From the NCBI RefSeq assembly GCF_006716885.1, contig NZ_VFPU01000001.1, positions 1,550,001 through 1,614,000 of the forward strand: a DNA stretch of 64,000 bases, in the 5' to 3' direction. The stretch is from Ornithinimicrobium humiphilum. Its GTDB lineage: Bacteria > Actinomycetota > Actinomycetes > Actinomycetales > Dermatophilaceae. Shown here piece by piece: positions 29,646-39,463 of this stretch (position 1 is the first letter of the stretch; every line of letters begins with the position of its first letter). The notes beneath the pieces are model-generated. The model was not told the origin of the DNA and did no database searches. It worked only from the letters and a program-made list of their open reading frames with translations. The position numbers and the translations under genes are program-made.

Positions 29646-30527
29646 ATGACCGCCCCGACCGCACGCCCCGACCGTCTCGCCGCCGACACCGCGATGGGTC
29701 CGGTGACCCTCGACGTCGCCGACCTGGCGGGCATGACGGCCTTCTACCGTGACGTGATCACGCTGCAGGTGCTCTCCGAGGAGGGCCCGGTCGTCACCCT
29801 CGGCCGCGGCAGGACGCCGATCGTCATCCTGCGCCACAGCCCCCAGCTGCGGCACGCGGCCCCCGGTTCGGCCGGCCTGTTCCACACCGCGATCCTCTTC
29901 CCGACCCAGACCGACCTGGCCGCCGTGCTCGCCTCCGTCGCGCAGAAGGCGCCGCAGCGCTTCACCGGCAGCGCCGACCACCTGGTGAGCCAGGCGTTCT
30001 ACCTCGACGACCCCGAGGGCAACGGCATCGAGCTCTACTGGGACCGCGACCGCACGCAGTGGAGCTGGGTGCACGGCCAGGTCGAGATGGCGACCCTCTA
30101 CCTCGACCCCAACGACTTCCTCCGCCAGCACCTCACGCCGCAGGCGCTCGAGGAGCCGGGCACGAGCGACGCCGAGGTCGGGCACGTGCACCTGTCGGTG
30201 GGCGACACCCGGACCGCCAAGGAGTTCTACGTCGACCGCCTCGGTTTCGACACCACCGCCGAGCTGGGCAACCAGGCGCTCTTCGTCAGCGCCGGCGGAT
30301 ACCACCACCACATGGCCATGAACGTCTGGAACAGCCGTGGCGCCGGTCGCCGGTTCCCCACCCTGGGCCTGGGGCAGGTCGACATCGAGCTGCCGACCGG
30401 TGACGACGTGGGGGAGCTCGCCGAGCGGATGCGCCACTACGGGGTGCAGGCAGCCGACGACGGCCGCACGGTCTCCTTCGAGGACCCGTGGGCCAACCTC
30501 ATCCGGGTCACCGTCGCCGGCTCCTGA
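29646..30527 (+). CDS. VOC-family protein (CatE-like catechol 2,3-dioxygenase/glyoxalase fold)
   Basis: 293 residues with two vicinal-oxygen-chelate repeats: AMGPVTLDVADLAGMTAFYRD with FHTAILFPT, and GHVHLSVGDTRTAKEFYVD with YHHHMAMNVWN. Metal ligands are probably the His of these motifs and the Glu of NGIELYWDRD. Family members open aromatic rings or isomerise thiol adducts; the substrate is not visible. ATG at 29646 is preferred over 29634 because GGAGGA (29636-29641) then forms its ribosome site. Followed 19 bp later by the luciferase-like gene. Confidence 0.88.
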   Translation: MTAPTARPDRLAADTAMGPVTLDVADLAGMTAFYRDVITLQVLSEEGPVVTLGRGRTPIVILRHSPQLRHAAPGSAGLFHTAILFPTQTDLAAVLASVAQKAPQRFTGSADHLVSQAFYLDDPEGNGIELYWDRDRTQWSWVHGQVEMATLYLDPNDFLRQHLTPQALEEPGTSDAEVGHVHLSVGDTRTAKEFYVDRLGFDTTAELGNQALFVSAGGYHHHMAMNVWNSRGAGRRFPTLGLGQVDIELPTGDDVGELAERMRHYGVQAADDGRTVSFEDPWANLIRVTVAGS

Positions 30528-30546
30528 CCTGGCAGGCTCTGGAGCC

Positions 30547-32214
30547 ATGACCGACTACGGCCACGACATCCGGCTCGGCATCTTCCCCACGCCCGACGCG
30601 GCCGACCCGCAACGCGCGGTCGCGCTGGCCGAGGTCGCCGACACCTCGGGGATCGACCTGGTCACGGTCCAGGACCACCCCTACAACGCCCGGCAGGTCG
30701 ACAGCTGGACGCTGCTGTCGTGGATCGCCGCCCGCACCACGAGCGTGCGGGTCGGTCCCAACGTGGCCAGCCTGCCGCTGCACCAGCCGGTCGTGCTCGC
30801 CCGCGCCGTCGCTACCCTCGACCTGCTGTCGGGCGGTCGTGCCGACCTGGGTCTGGGAACCGGGGCGTTCTGGGACGCGATCGCGGCGGCCGGTGGCCCG
30901 CGCCGGACGCCGGGCGAGGCCGTCGACGCGCTCGTCGAGGCGATCGACGTCGTCCGGCAGGTCTGGCGCGGAGAGGGCGCGGTGCGCGTCGACGGGGAGC
31001 ACTACCGCATCCGTGGTCTGCACTCCGGCCCCGCCCCGGCGGGGGAGCCGGCGATCTGGATCGGCGCCTACGGGCCCCGCATGCAGCGGGTCACCGGCCG
31101 GCTGGCCGACGGCTGGCTGCCGAGCATGGGCTACCTGCCGCCGGAGCGTCTCGCCGAGGCCAACGCCCGCATCGACGAGGCTGCCCGCAAGGCAGGTCGC
31201 GCCCCGCAGGACGTGGTGCGGCTCTACAACGTCCACGGCACCTTCGGCCCGGCCTCGGGCCGCGGCGGCCTGCACGGGACGCCCGCTGACTGGGCCGAGC
31301 AGCTGGCCGGGCTGGCGCTGGGCGAGGGGATGTCGACCTTCATCCTGGCCACCGACGACGCGCGCGCGGTGCGGGTGTTCGGCGAGGAGGTCGGGCCGAT
31401 GGTGCGCGACCTGGTCTCGGCCGGGCGGGAGCGGGCCGCGGCGACCGAGGTCGACGAGGTCGAGGGTGGTGCTCAGGAGCAGATCGATGTCGGTGCTGCC
31501 GGTGGCGCGATCGCCTCCGGTGGTGCCAGCGCCTCCGGCGAAGCGGGTGCTCCCGGTGGTGCGGGCATCCCCGCCGCCGGGGTGACCCAGGCCGGGTCGG
31601 TCTTCCGGCCGACCCCGGACGACGGCACCCGCCTGACCGGCGAGCTCGAGTGGGACGAGGCCGCGCGCCCGACCGCTCCGGAGCCGCCCGGCGCGCCCAC
31701 GGCATACACCGCGCAGCAGCTCGCGGCGCCGCAGCACCTGGTCGACATCCACGACCACCTGCGGGGCGAGCTGGCGCGGGTCCGCGACATCGTGGACCAG
31801 GTGCGGGCGGGGCACCTCGAGGTCGGTCAGGCCCGCTCGGTCATCAACACGATGGCGATGCGCCAGAACACCTGGACGCTCGGTGCCTTCTGCCAGTCCT
31901 ACTGCCGCATCGTCACCGGCCACCACACGCTGGAGGACCGCTCGGTCTTCCCGCACCTGCGGCGGGCCGAGCCCACGGTGGGACCCGTGCTGGACAGGCT
32001 GCACGAGGAGCACGAGGTGATCGCCGACGTCCTCGACCAGCTCGACCGGGCCCTCGTGGCGCTCGCCGACGAGGAGGGTTACGGCGAGCACGGGCGGAGG
32101 GCCCTGGACGAGCTGGGGCGCAGCGTCGACCTGCTCACCGACACCCTGCTGTCGCACCTGGCCTACGAGGAGCGGGAGCTCGGCGGGCCGCTGGCCCGCC
32201 ACGGCTTCGCCTGA
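30547..32214 (+). CDS. Luciferase-like flavin monooxygenase fused to a hemerythrin domain
   Basis: 555 residues, an unusual fusion. Residues 1-300 are an LLM-class F420/FMN oxidoreductase (RLGIFPTPDA, TVQDHPY, GRADLGLGTGAFWD, EPAIWIGAYGPRM). Residues about 305-385 are a Gly/Ala/Pro-rich linker. Residues about 395-555 form a hemerythrin-like four-helix bundle with the iron-ligand pattern HDHLRGEL, GHHTLEDRSVFP, EEHEVI and HLAYEERELGG. One continuous frame with good codon use throughout, so not a frameshift artefact. It may couple flavin or F420 oxidation to O2, NO or iron sensing at the di-iron site. Start ATG 30547 gives the family N-terminus. Confidence 0.88.
   Translation: MTDYGHDIRLGIFPTPDAADPQRAVALAEVADTSGIDLVTVQDHPYNARQVDSWTLLSWIAARTTSVRVGPNVASLPLHQPVVLARAVATLDLLSGGRADLGLGTGAFWDAIAAAGGPRRTPGEAVDALVEAIDVVRQVWRGEGAVRVDGEHYRIRGLHSGPAPAGEPAIWIGAYGPRMQRVTGRLADGWLPSMGYLPPERLAEANARIDEAARKAGRAPQDVVRLYNVHGTFGPASGRGGLHGTPADWAEQLAGLALGEGMSTFILATDDARAVRVFGEEVGPMVRDLVSAGRERAAATEVDEVEGGAQEQIDVGAAGGAIASGGASASGEAGAPGGAGIPAAGVTQAGSVFRPTPDDGTRLTGELEWDEAARPTAPEPPGAPTAYTAQQLAAPQHLVDIHDHLRGELARVRDIVDQVRAGHLEVGQARSVINTMAMRQNTWTLGAFCQSYCRIVTGHHTLEDRSVFPHLRRAEPTVGPVLDRLHEEHEVIADVLDQLDRALVALADEEGYGEHGRRALDELGRSVDLLTDTLLSHLAYEERELGGPLARHGFA
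31698..31707 (-). repeat. Decamer GTATGCCGTG (minus strand) in the LLM-hemerythrin gene
   Basis: Exact copy on the minus strand in the linker region; coding strand reads Thr-Ala-Tyr with rare GCA. Confidence 0.6.
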
Positions 32215-32246
32215 CGGGGCGCCCGGCCGCGTGCCAGCATCGGGGC

Positions 32247-32564
32247 ATGGATGCTGTACCCGATGAGCCGACCGGCGAGGCTGCCGAGGTCGTCGTCTCG
32301 GCCCTCGCCATCAACGTCACGGTCCCCGAGCACCTCCGGTGGACCGACGAACGTCGCGGTGTCGAGTTCGAGCTGAGCTCGCTCAACGTGCGTCTGCTGC
32401 CCGACGGTGGGCTGGCCGCGAAGGCCTACGGGCGGCCGACCGCGGGCGGGCGCGGGGCCTACACGTCGTTCCGCGTGCCCGACCGGCCCGAGCTGAGGGC
32501 CTTGGTCGAGGAAGGGGCGCGGCGGGCGGGCCAGCTGTGGTCGGAGCACCGCGGCCTGCCGTGA
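32247..32564 (+). CDS. Hypothetical protein, 105 residues
   Basis: I do not recognise a family. It is a small acidic-to-neutral cytosolic protein: an Ala/Glu/Val-rich start, then a likely beta-sheet core (ALAINVTVPEHLRW, VEFELSSLNVRLLPDGG, GAYTSFRVPDRP) and a C-terminal helix (LRALVEEGARRAGQLW). CAGCAT lies six bases before the ATG, compatible with a leaderless mRNA. Downstream of the LLM-hemerythrin gene by 32 bp and convergent with the iron-uptake operon. Confidence 0.65.
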   Translation: MDAVPDEPTGEAAEVVVSALAINVTVPEHLRWTDERRGVEFELSSLNVRLLPDGGLAAKAYGRPTAGGRGAYTSFRVPDRPELRALVEEGARRAGQLWSEHRGLP

Positions 32565-32580
32565 GCCGGGCGTCGACCGA

Positions 32581-32630
32581 CCCGCCCGGCACGGGCCGGC
32601 CAGAGGGGTCGTGCCCCACCGTCCGGCGGG
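32581..32630. terminator. Nested inverted repeat between convergent genes
   Basis: CCCGCC...GGCACG (left) pairs with CGTGCC...GGCGGG (right) with a nine-base bulge, between the 105-residue ORF and the DUF2218 gene. A bidirectional terminator is plausible. Confidence 0.35.
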
Positions 32631-32635
32631 AGGGC

Positions 32636-32952
32636 TCAGCCCCAGGTGACGGTGAGGCCGACCTTGGCGCCGAAGCGCTCCAGGTGGCTGCCGACGACGC
32701 GGGTCATGCGCTCGGCGGCCTCCTCGGTGGAGCTGGCGACGTGCAGACCCAGGGTGTCCGCGGCCGTGGTGTCCATGAGGCAGGTCGCCTGCTGGTCGTC
32801 GAAGGCCATGGCCAGCTGCGGGCCGCGGTCGGTCTCCTCCACGGTCATCTTGCCCGGGCGGCCCAGGTGCGAGGCGAGCTGCTTGGCCCAGCGGGCAGGG
32901 GTGTCGGTCGCCACCAGTGCGGTGCGGGTCACGTCGAGGGTGGTGGTGTCGG

Positions 32953-32956
<4 letters not shown>
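32636..32956 (-). CDS. DUF2218 protein, last gene of the iron-uptake operon
   Basis: 106 residues of the DUF2218 family (VATDTPARWAKQLASHLGRPGKM, AMAFDDQQATCLMDTTAADTLGLHV, VGSHLERFGAK). Small, cytosolic, no metal-binding cluster evident, one Cys. Its ATG overlaps the ATPase stop (ATGA), so it is made together with the siderophore importer. Family members commonly sit beside iron-siderophore genes; a role in handling the imported ferric-siderophore is plausible but unproven. Confidence 0.88.
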
Positions 32957-33824
<868 letters not shown>

Positions 33825-33828
<4 letters not shown>

Positions 33829-34865
33829 AGTCGTCCCTTCCTGAGGATGACGTAGAGGAACACCGAGCCCCCGACGAGCTCGATGATGATCGACACCACG
33901 CCCTGGGCGTAGAAGATGTTGCGCATGACGAAGTAGGCGCCCGCGAGGACGACGAAACCGGTCAGCGCTGCCACCGGGAAGATACGCCGGTGGTCGTAGG
34001 TGTCGGCGAACTGGTAGGCCAGCGTGGCCACGAGGAAGCCGAGGAAGGTCATCGGACCCACGAGCGCGGTCGACGTCGCCATCAGCACCGAGACGAGGAA
34101 GAGCACGCGCATGGTCTCGAAGCGGTGGTTGAGCCCGAGGTTGAGCGTGGTTTCCTTGCCCAGCGCCAGCACGTTGAGGCGGGGCGAGCCCAGCCAGAGC
34201 AGCAGCGAGGCCCCGAGGCACAGCGGGATCGCCACCGGCAGGTAGCTGGGGTCGGCGTTGCTCACCGAGCCGAAGAGCCGGGCGGTGAGGACGTCGAACT
34301 CGCTCGGGCTGAGCAGACGCTGCATGAACGTCGACACCGAGCCGAGGCCGGCGCCCAGGATGATGCCGATGAGCAGCATCACCTGGATGTTGCCGTAGCG
34401 CCCGGACAGCAGCCAGCCGTAGAGCAGCAGCGAGAGCACCACCATGAGCACGACCATGAGGACGAACTGCCGCAGCCCGGCGAGGACCACGACTCCGGAG
34501 ACGCCCAGCAGGTAGACGGCACTGGTCTGCACGGCGACGTACAGCGACTCGAAGCCCATGATCGAGGGCGTGAGGATGCGGTTGTTGGTCACGGTCTGGA
34601 AGCTCACCGTGGCGACGGCCTGGCAGATCGCGACGACCGCCATGACCACGATGTTCGTCGCCCGCATCTCGGCGATCCGCCAGAAACCGGGGGTGCCGTA
34701 GGGCATCGGGTTGTCCCAGGTCAGCAGACCGCCGCCGAGGAGCAGCGCGAGCGTCAGCAGACCGAGGAGGACGAGCGCGTAGCGCCGCCGGGCGTGGGGG
34801 CCGGGCAGCGGGCCGGACTCGCGGCGGCGGGCCGGCGCGGTGGGGGAGATGGTCGCCTCAGCCAC
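33825..34865 (-). CDS. Iron-siderophore ABC transporter permease (FecCD type), second
   Basis: A 346-residue permease with about nine to ten hydrophobic segments. FecCD features include MRATNIVVMAVVAICQAVATVSFQ, TPSIMGFESLYVAVQT, GPMTFLGFLVATLAYQFA and the final GGSVFLYVILRKGRL. The GTG at 34865 overlaps the end of the first permease by eight bases (GTGGCTGA). Forms the membrane heterodimer with the first permease. Confidence 0.93.
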
Positions 34866-35844
34866 GACGACGCTGCCTCAGGAGCAGGGTGATGAAGACG
34901 ACCGCGCCGATGACGCCGAGGATCAGCGAGACCGGCACCTCGAAGGGCGCGATGATCGTGCGGCCCACGAGGTCGCAGACCGTGACGATCGCGATGCCCA
35001 GCAGGCACACCCACGGCAGGTTGCTGCGCAGGTCGTCGCCCCGGGCCATCGAGACCACGTTGGGCACGATGAGGCCGAGGAAGGGCAGGTTGCCCACGAC
35101 GACCGTGACGACCCCGGTCGCGACGGCGATGAGGGCGGTGCCGATGAGCACCATGCGGTTGTAGTTGAGGCCGACGTTGGTGGCGATCTCCTCGCCCAGG
35201 CCCGCGACCGTGAACCGGTCGGCGGCGACGAAGACCGCGACGACGACCAGGGCGACGACCCAGAGGACCTCGTACTGGCCGCGCAGCACCGAGGTGAAGC
35301 TGCCGGCGAACCAGACGCCCAGGCTCTGCAGCATGTCGGTCTGCAGCGCGATGAAGGTCGAGATCGAGCCCACCACCGCGCCGAGCATGATGCCGACGAT
35401 CGGCACGATGAGCGAGCTGCGCAGCGACACCCGGCGCAGGAAGAGGAAGAAGACCATCGTGCCGACGAAGGCCGCGACCACCGCGCCGATCATCCGGGTG
35501 AGGATGCTGGCGTCCGGCATGGCGATCATGACCGCGAGCAGGCCCAGGCCCGCCCACTCGGTGGTGCCTGTCGTGGTGGGCTCGACGAAGCGGTTCTGGG
35601 TGAGCAGCTGCAGGACCAGGCCGCACATGGCCATGGCGGCGCCGGCCAGCACCAGGGCGATGGTGCGGGGGATCCGGGTGATCGCGAACATCTGGGCGCC
35701 GTCCTCGGCGCCGAAGATGTCGTAGACGCCGGTGAGGAGGGACAGCACGAGCAGAAGCCCCACCCCGGCGATGCCGAGGAGGAGCTTGGGGTCGAACAGC
35801 CGCCGCCGGGTCTGCGGCGGGCGGGGGGACGTGGTGGTCGTCAC
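34858..35844 (-). CDS. Iron-siderophore ABC transporter permease (FecCD type), first
   Basis: A 328-residue permease, about nine to ten hydrophobic segments. ITRIPRTIALVLAGAAMAMCGLVLQ, EPTTTGTTEWAGLG and GNLPFLGLIVPNVVSMARGDDLR are FecCD signatures; the last is the EAA-like loop that contacts the ATPase. GTG start at 35844 (MTTTTSPRPPQ), 80 bp after the binding-protein gene. Confidence 0.93.
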   Translation of the reverse strand: MTTTTSPRPPQTRRRLFDPKLLLGIAGVGLLLVLSLLTGVYDIFGAEDGAQMFAITRIPRTIALVLAGAAMAMCGLVLQLLTQNRFVEPTTTGTTEWAGLGLLAVMIAMPDASILTRMIGAVVAAFVGTMVFFLFLRRVSLRSSLIVPIVGIMLGAVVGSISTFIALQTDMLQSLGVWFAGSFTSVLRGQYEVLWVVALVVVAVFVAADRFTVAGLGEEIATNVGLNYNRMVLIGTALIAVATGVVTVVVGNLPFLGLIVPNVVSMARGDDLRSNLPWVCLLGIAIVTVCDLVGRTIIAPFEVPVSLILGVIGAVVFITLLLRQRRRG

Positions 35845-35924
35845 ACGAGGCCTTCGGGGAGGGCGGTCGGGCGGGCCGTGCGGCCGCGGGGCTCCGGCGT
35901 GCGGAGCCCCGCGACCCTACCGGC

Positions 35925-36905
35925 TCAGCGGGCCGCGGCCTCCAGGGCGTCGGCCAGGGTGTTGAAGAACTCGGTGTAGGTCTGGATGCCCTCGTTGGTG
36001 TAGGTGTCGGCGGGCAGGTAGACGATCCGGTCCTCCTTCACCGCGGTGACGTTGGCCAGCGCCTCGCTGTCCTCGAGGACCTCGGCGGCCGGGGTGTAGG
36101 CCGGGTCGTCGGCGGAGACGGCGGCGTCACGGTCCATGACGAGGATCCAGTCGGGGTTGGAGGCGGCGATCGCCTCGACCGAGATGTCGTCGCCCTGGTG
36201 GTCCTCGCTGCCCTCGACCTCGAGGGCCGGGGTCATGCCGAGGATGTCGAAGACCGGGCCGAGGGTGCGGCCGACGCCCGGGGCGACATAGCCGATCTCG
36301 CCGCCGGAGGTGATGACGGCCATGACGGTGTCGGCCGGGTCGTAGGCGGCGCGGGCGCGCTCGATGGCGGCGTCGAGGTCGGCGTTGAGCGCCTCGGCCT
36401 CGGACTCCTTGCCGAAGATCGAGCCCAGGATCGTGGTCTGGCGCTTGAGCTCCTCGGCGAGGTCCTCGCCCTCGCGCGGGTCGAGCGTGAGGACGGCGGC
36501 CTCCGGCGCGAGCTTGATGAAGTCCTCGCGGTACTGCGCGAAGCGCTGGCCGGCCAGGATGACGTCGGGCTCGGCGGCGACGACGGCCTCGAGGTCGGGC
36601 TCGTTGTGCGTGCCCAGGTCGATGATCGAGTCGTCGGTCTTGTAGCCGATCGAGCTCGGCATGAGGGCGACCGCGGCGGCGGTCAGCTCGACGCCCCAGG
36701 CGTCCAGCGTCTCGAAGGTGCGGTTGTCGGTCGCGACGACCGAGCGCGGGGGCACCGTGATGGTGTGGGTCCCGAAGTTGTCCTCGACCTCGATGGTGGT
36801 CGTGTCGGCGGCCTCGGCCTCCGTGCCGGTGTCGGCGTCGGACCCGCAGGCGGCGAGGGTCAGGGAGCCGGCGACGGCGAGGGCGATCAGGGCGGGTGCA
36901 CGCAT
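35925..36905 (-). CDS. Siderophore-binding lipoprotein of the iron ABC importer
   Basis: 326 residues. Lipoprotein signal peptide with lipobox LAAC (Cys about 20) followed by an acidic linker (GSDADTGTEAEAAD), then a type III periplasmic-binding-protein fold of the FatB/CeuE/YclQ group (VVATDNRTFETLDAWGVELTA, EPDVILAGQRFAQY, PDWILVMDRDAAV). It catches ferric-siderophore outside the membrane for the two permeases. First gene of the operon, transcribed from a region containing an IdeR/DtxR-like box. ATG at 36905. Confidence 0.94.
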   Translation of the reverse strand: MRAPALIALAVAGSLTLAACGSDADTGTEAEAADTTTIEVEDNFGTHTITVPPRSVVATDNRTFETLDAWGVELTAAAVALMPSSIGYKTDDSIIDLGTHNEPDLEAVVAAEPDVILAGQRFAQYREDFIKLAPEAAVLTLDPREGEDLAEELKRQTTILGSIFGKESEAEALNADLDAAIERARAAYDPADTVMAVITSGGEIGYVAPGVGRTLGPVFDILGMTPALEVEGSEDHQGDDISVEAIAASNPDWILVMDRDAAVSADDPAYTPAAEVLEDSEALANVTAVKEDRIVYLPADTYTNEGIQTYTEFFNTLADALEAAAR

Positions 36906-36945
36906 GCGGGTATGGCCTCCGGAGAAAGTGGGGGTCGGCGGTGAC

Positions 36946-36964
36946 AGTGAGGCAAGCCTAACCA
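36946..36964 (-). promoter_or_regulatory. IdeR/DtxR-like iron box before the siderophore importer
   Basis: On the minus strand TGGTTAGGCTTGCCTCACT matches the known DtxR/IdeR consensus TTAGGTTAGGCTAACCTAA well in its left half. It lies 41 bases upstream of the binding-protein ATG, suitable for iron-dependent repression. Confidence 0.6.
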
Positions 36965-37035
36965 CAGTCGTGAGCATTAACGACAGTCGGGTCTTGCCAA
37001 TGTGATCAAGGTCATGCCCGTGGGTGGGACAGTCG

Positions 37036-37041
37036 TACACT
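37036..37041 (+). promoter_or_regulatory. Candidate -10 TACACT of the 119-residue ORF
   Basis: TACACT lies seven bases before the ATG at 37049 with no Shine-Dalgarno in between, so a leaderless start is likely. The heptamer ACAGTCG occurs three times in the divergent region (36964, 36983, 37029), the last just before this hexamer. Confidence 0.45.
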
Positions 37042-37048
37042 TGTTCGT

Positions 37049-37408
37049 ATGAGCGGACCTCCTGGCTGGCCGGACCGGGTGCCCCCGGCCGGGGTGCCCG
37101 GGTGGGAGGAGGCGGCGGTGTCGTGGCTGCTCGACCAGTGCCCGGCCGACTACCGCGCCTACGCCGCCTGGCGTCGGCACCCGGCCGCGTTGGCGTGGGT
37201 CGCGACCCGCCACCTGGAGGCCCAGCTGGAGGCGATGCGGGGCGCCTGGCGCGACGTGCGTCCGGAGCTCGGTCCGTTGCTGCCTCCCGGCAGCCTCGCC
37301 GACGTGCTCGACTCGCTGGCGCGCGAGGGGCTGCGGCTGCGCGCGGCGCACCGGGCGGCCGGGCTGCTGCTCGAGGCGCTGCGCCTGCGGGCGCCCCTCC
37401 GTTCCTGA
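37049..37408 (+). CDS. Hypothetical protein, 119 residues
   Basis: No family recognised. Pro/Gly-rich start, then predicted all-helical: [42 protein letters not shown] and [21 protein letters not shown] (each shown to 22 residues or fewer in part: [41 protein letters not shown]). Many Arg and Ala, one Cys, no membrane segment. Codon usage is typical. It lies between the iron operon (divergent) and dxs (same strand, 110 bp). Confidence 0.75.
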   Translation: MSGPPGWPDRVPPAGVPGWEEAAVSWLLDQCPADYRAYAAWRRHPAALAWVATRHLEAQLEAMRGAWRDVRPELGPLLPPGSLADVLDSLAREGLRLRAAHRAAGLLLEALRLRAPLRS

Positions 37409-37440
37409 GCGTGCACAGCGACTCCTCAGCGTCCGGCACC

Positions 37441-37446
37441 TACACT
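37441..37446 (+). promoter_or_regulatory. Candidate -10 of dxs
   Basis: TACACT, identical to the hexamer before the upstream ORF, 72 bases before the dxs GTG. A leader of about 65 nt would result. Confidence 0.35.
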
Positions 37447-37518
37447 GGCGGGGTTCGTGACGTGGTCCTTGACGGTGCGTCGCGCGGACGTGGTCGAGAC
37501 GACGAGAGGGCGAGAGCC

Positions 37519-39450
37519 GTGGCACTCCTGCGCACCATCAGCGGGCCGAGCGACCTGAAGCGGCTGACGCCGTCCCAGGTCGACGTCCTCGCCGACGAGA
37601 TCCGCGACTACCTGATCCACTCCGTCTCCCGCACCGGTGGCCACCTCGGCCCCAACCTGGGGGTCGTCGAGCTGACCATCGCGCTGCACCGGGTCTTCGA
37701 CTCCCCGCGCGACACGATCCTCTTCGACACCGGTCACATCGGCTACGTCCACAAGCTGCTCACCGGGCGCCACGACTTCTCGACCCTGCGCAAGGAGGGC
37801 GGCCTCTCGGGCTACCCGTCGCGGGCGGAGTCCGACCACGACGTCATCGAGAACTCCCACGCCTCGACCTCGCTGTCCTGGGCCCTCGGCATCGCCAACG
37901 GCCGGCGGCTGCGCGGCGAGAGCGACCGGCACACCGTGGCGGTGATCGGTGACGGCGCGCTCACCGGCGGCATGGTGTGGGAGGCCCTCAACAACATCGC
38001 CGAGAACCGCGACCTGCCGCTCATCATCGTCATCAACGACAACGAGCGCTCCTACGCCGCCACCCGTGGCGGGATGGCCGACTACCTCGCCTCGCTGCGG
38101 GCCAAGCCGGGCTACGAGAACATGCTGTCCTGGGGCAAGCGGCAGCTGAACCGGACGCCGGTCGTGGGCAAGCAGGTCTACGAGACCCTTCACGGCATGA
38201 AGAAGGGCCTCAAGGACATCGTCAGCCCGCAGGGCATGTTCGAGGACCTCGGCCTGAAGTACCTCGGCCCGGTCGACGGCCACGACGTGGAGGCCATGGA
38301 GACGGCGCTGCGCCGCGCGCACGACTTCGGCGGCGTCGTGCTCGTCCACGCCATCACCGAGAAGGGGCACGGCTACGACCCGGCGACGGCCGACGAGGCC
38401 GACCGCTTCCACGCCGTCGGCAAGATCAACCCCGAGACCGGCCTGCCGCTGGAGCTCTCCGGGCGCAGCTGGACCGACGAGTTCAGCGACGAGCTGGTGC
38501 GGCTGGGCAAGGAGCGCGACGACATCGTGGCGCTCACCGCGGCCATGCTCATCCCCGTCGGGCTGCAGCCCTTCGCCGAGCGCTTCCCGGACCGCGTCTT
38601 CGACGTCGGGATCGCCGAGCAGCACGCCGTCACCATGGCGGCCGGGCTGTCGTTCACCGGCCTGCACCCCGTCGTCTGCGTCTACGCGACCTTCCTCAAC
38701 CGGGCCTTCGACCAGCTGCTCATGGACTGCGCGCTGCACGGGCAGGGCGTGACCTTCGTCCTCGACCGCGCGGGCGTCACCGGCACCGACGGCGCGAGCC
38801 ACAACGGGATGTGGGACCTGCGCCTGCTCGGCCTCGTCCCCGGGGTGCGCGTGGCCGCGCCCCGTGACGGCCAGCAGGTCGCGCTCGCCCTGCGCGAGGC
38901 CGTGGCCGTCGACGACGCCCCGACCGTCGTGCGCTTCCCGAAGGGCACCGTGGGTGCCCCGCTCGAGGCCGTGCGCACCGTGGGCGGGGTCGACGTGCTG
39001 CGCGACCCGATGCCCGCGTTCGGCGCCGACGAGGGGGCGGCGGACGAATCGGGGGACGAGGCCGGCGCGGCGGGGCAGCCCGTCGACCTGCTGCTCGTGG
39101 GGGTCGGCTCGATGGCCGCCACCTCCCTCGAGGTCGCCGACAAGCTGGAGGCCCAGGGCCGCAGCGTGCGCGTCGTCGACCCGCGCTGGGTGCTCCCGGT
39201 GAGCCCCGACCTGGTCGACCTGGCGCGCTCGGCCGGGGCCGTCGCCGTGGTCGAGGACGGACTCGTGGGTGGTGTGGGCGACCGCGTCGCCCAGGCGTTC
39301 TCCGAGGCGGGTCTGACCGTGCCGGTGCACGCCTACGGCCTGCCGCACCAGTTCCTCGACCACGGGTCGCGTGACCAGGTCCTCGAGCGGGTCGGTCTCA
39401 CCGCCGACTCCGTCGCCACCTCGCTCGTCGCCCGCCTCGCCCCCGCCTGA
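37519..39450 (+). CDS. dxs: 1-deoxy-D-xylulose-5-phosphate synthase
   Basis: A 643-residue thiamine-diphosphate enzyme joining pyruvate and glyceraldehyde 3-phosphate, first step of the MEP isoprenoid pathway. [12 protein letters not shown], the ThDP motif [16 protein letters not shown], catalytic region [16 protein letters not shown] and [15 protein letters not shown] are canonical. An acidic insert (about 500-522, [18 protein letters not shown]) lies in the C-terminal transketolase domain region. GTG at 37519 gives the usual start [16 protein letters not shown], with purine-rich GAGAGGGCGAGA upstream. The lipid kinase gene follows after 13 bp. Confidence 0.97.
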   Translation: MALLRTISGPSDLKRLTPSQVDVLADEIRDYLIHSVSRTGGHLGPNLGVVELTIALHRVFDSPRDTILFDTGHIGYVHKLLTGRHDFSTLRKEGGLSGYPSRAESDHDVIENSHASTSLSWALGIANGRRLRGESDRHTVAVIGDGALTGGMVWEALNNIAENRDLPLIIVINDNERSYAATRGGMADYLASLRAKPGYENMLSWGKRQLNRTPVVGKQVYETLHGMKKGLKDIVSPQGMFEDLGLKYLGPVDGHDVEAMETALRRAHDFGGVVLVHAITEKGHGYDPATADEADRFHAVGKINPETGLPLELSGRSWTDEFSDELVRLGKERDDIVALTAAMLIPVGLQPFAERFPDRVFDVGIAEQHAVTMAAGLSFTGLHPVVCVYATFLNRAFDQLLMDCALHGQGVTFVLDRAGVTGTDGASHNGMWDLRLLGLVPGVRVAAPRDGQQVALALREAVAVDDAPTVVRFPKGTVGAPLEAVRTVGGVDVLRDPMPAFGADEGAADESGDEAGAAGQPVDLLLVGVGSMAATSLEVADKLEAQGRSVRVVDPRWVLPVSPDLVDLARSAGAVAVVEDGLVGGVGDRVAQAFSEAGLTVPVHAYGLPHQFLDHGSRDQVLERVGLTADSVATSLVARLAPA

Positions 39451-39463
39451 GCCGAGGCCTGGC

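Noticed and set aside
26526..30548. A 1340-codon open frame on the minus strand opposite the LuxR-type regulator
   Set aside because: It mirrors the coding frame of well-supported plus-strand genes; such long antisense frames are expected at this G+C because stop codons are rare, and the protein shows no domain.
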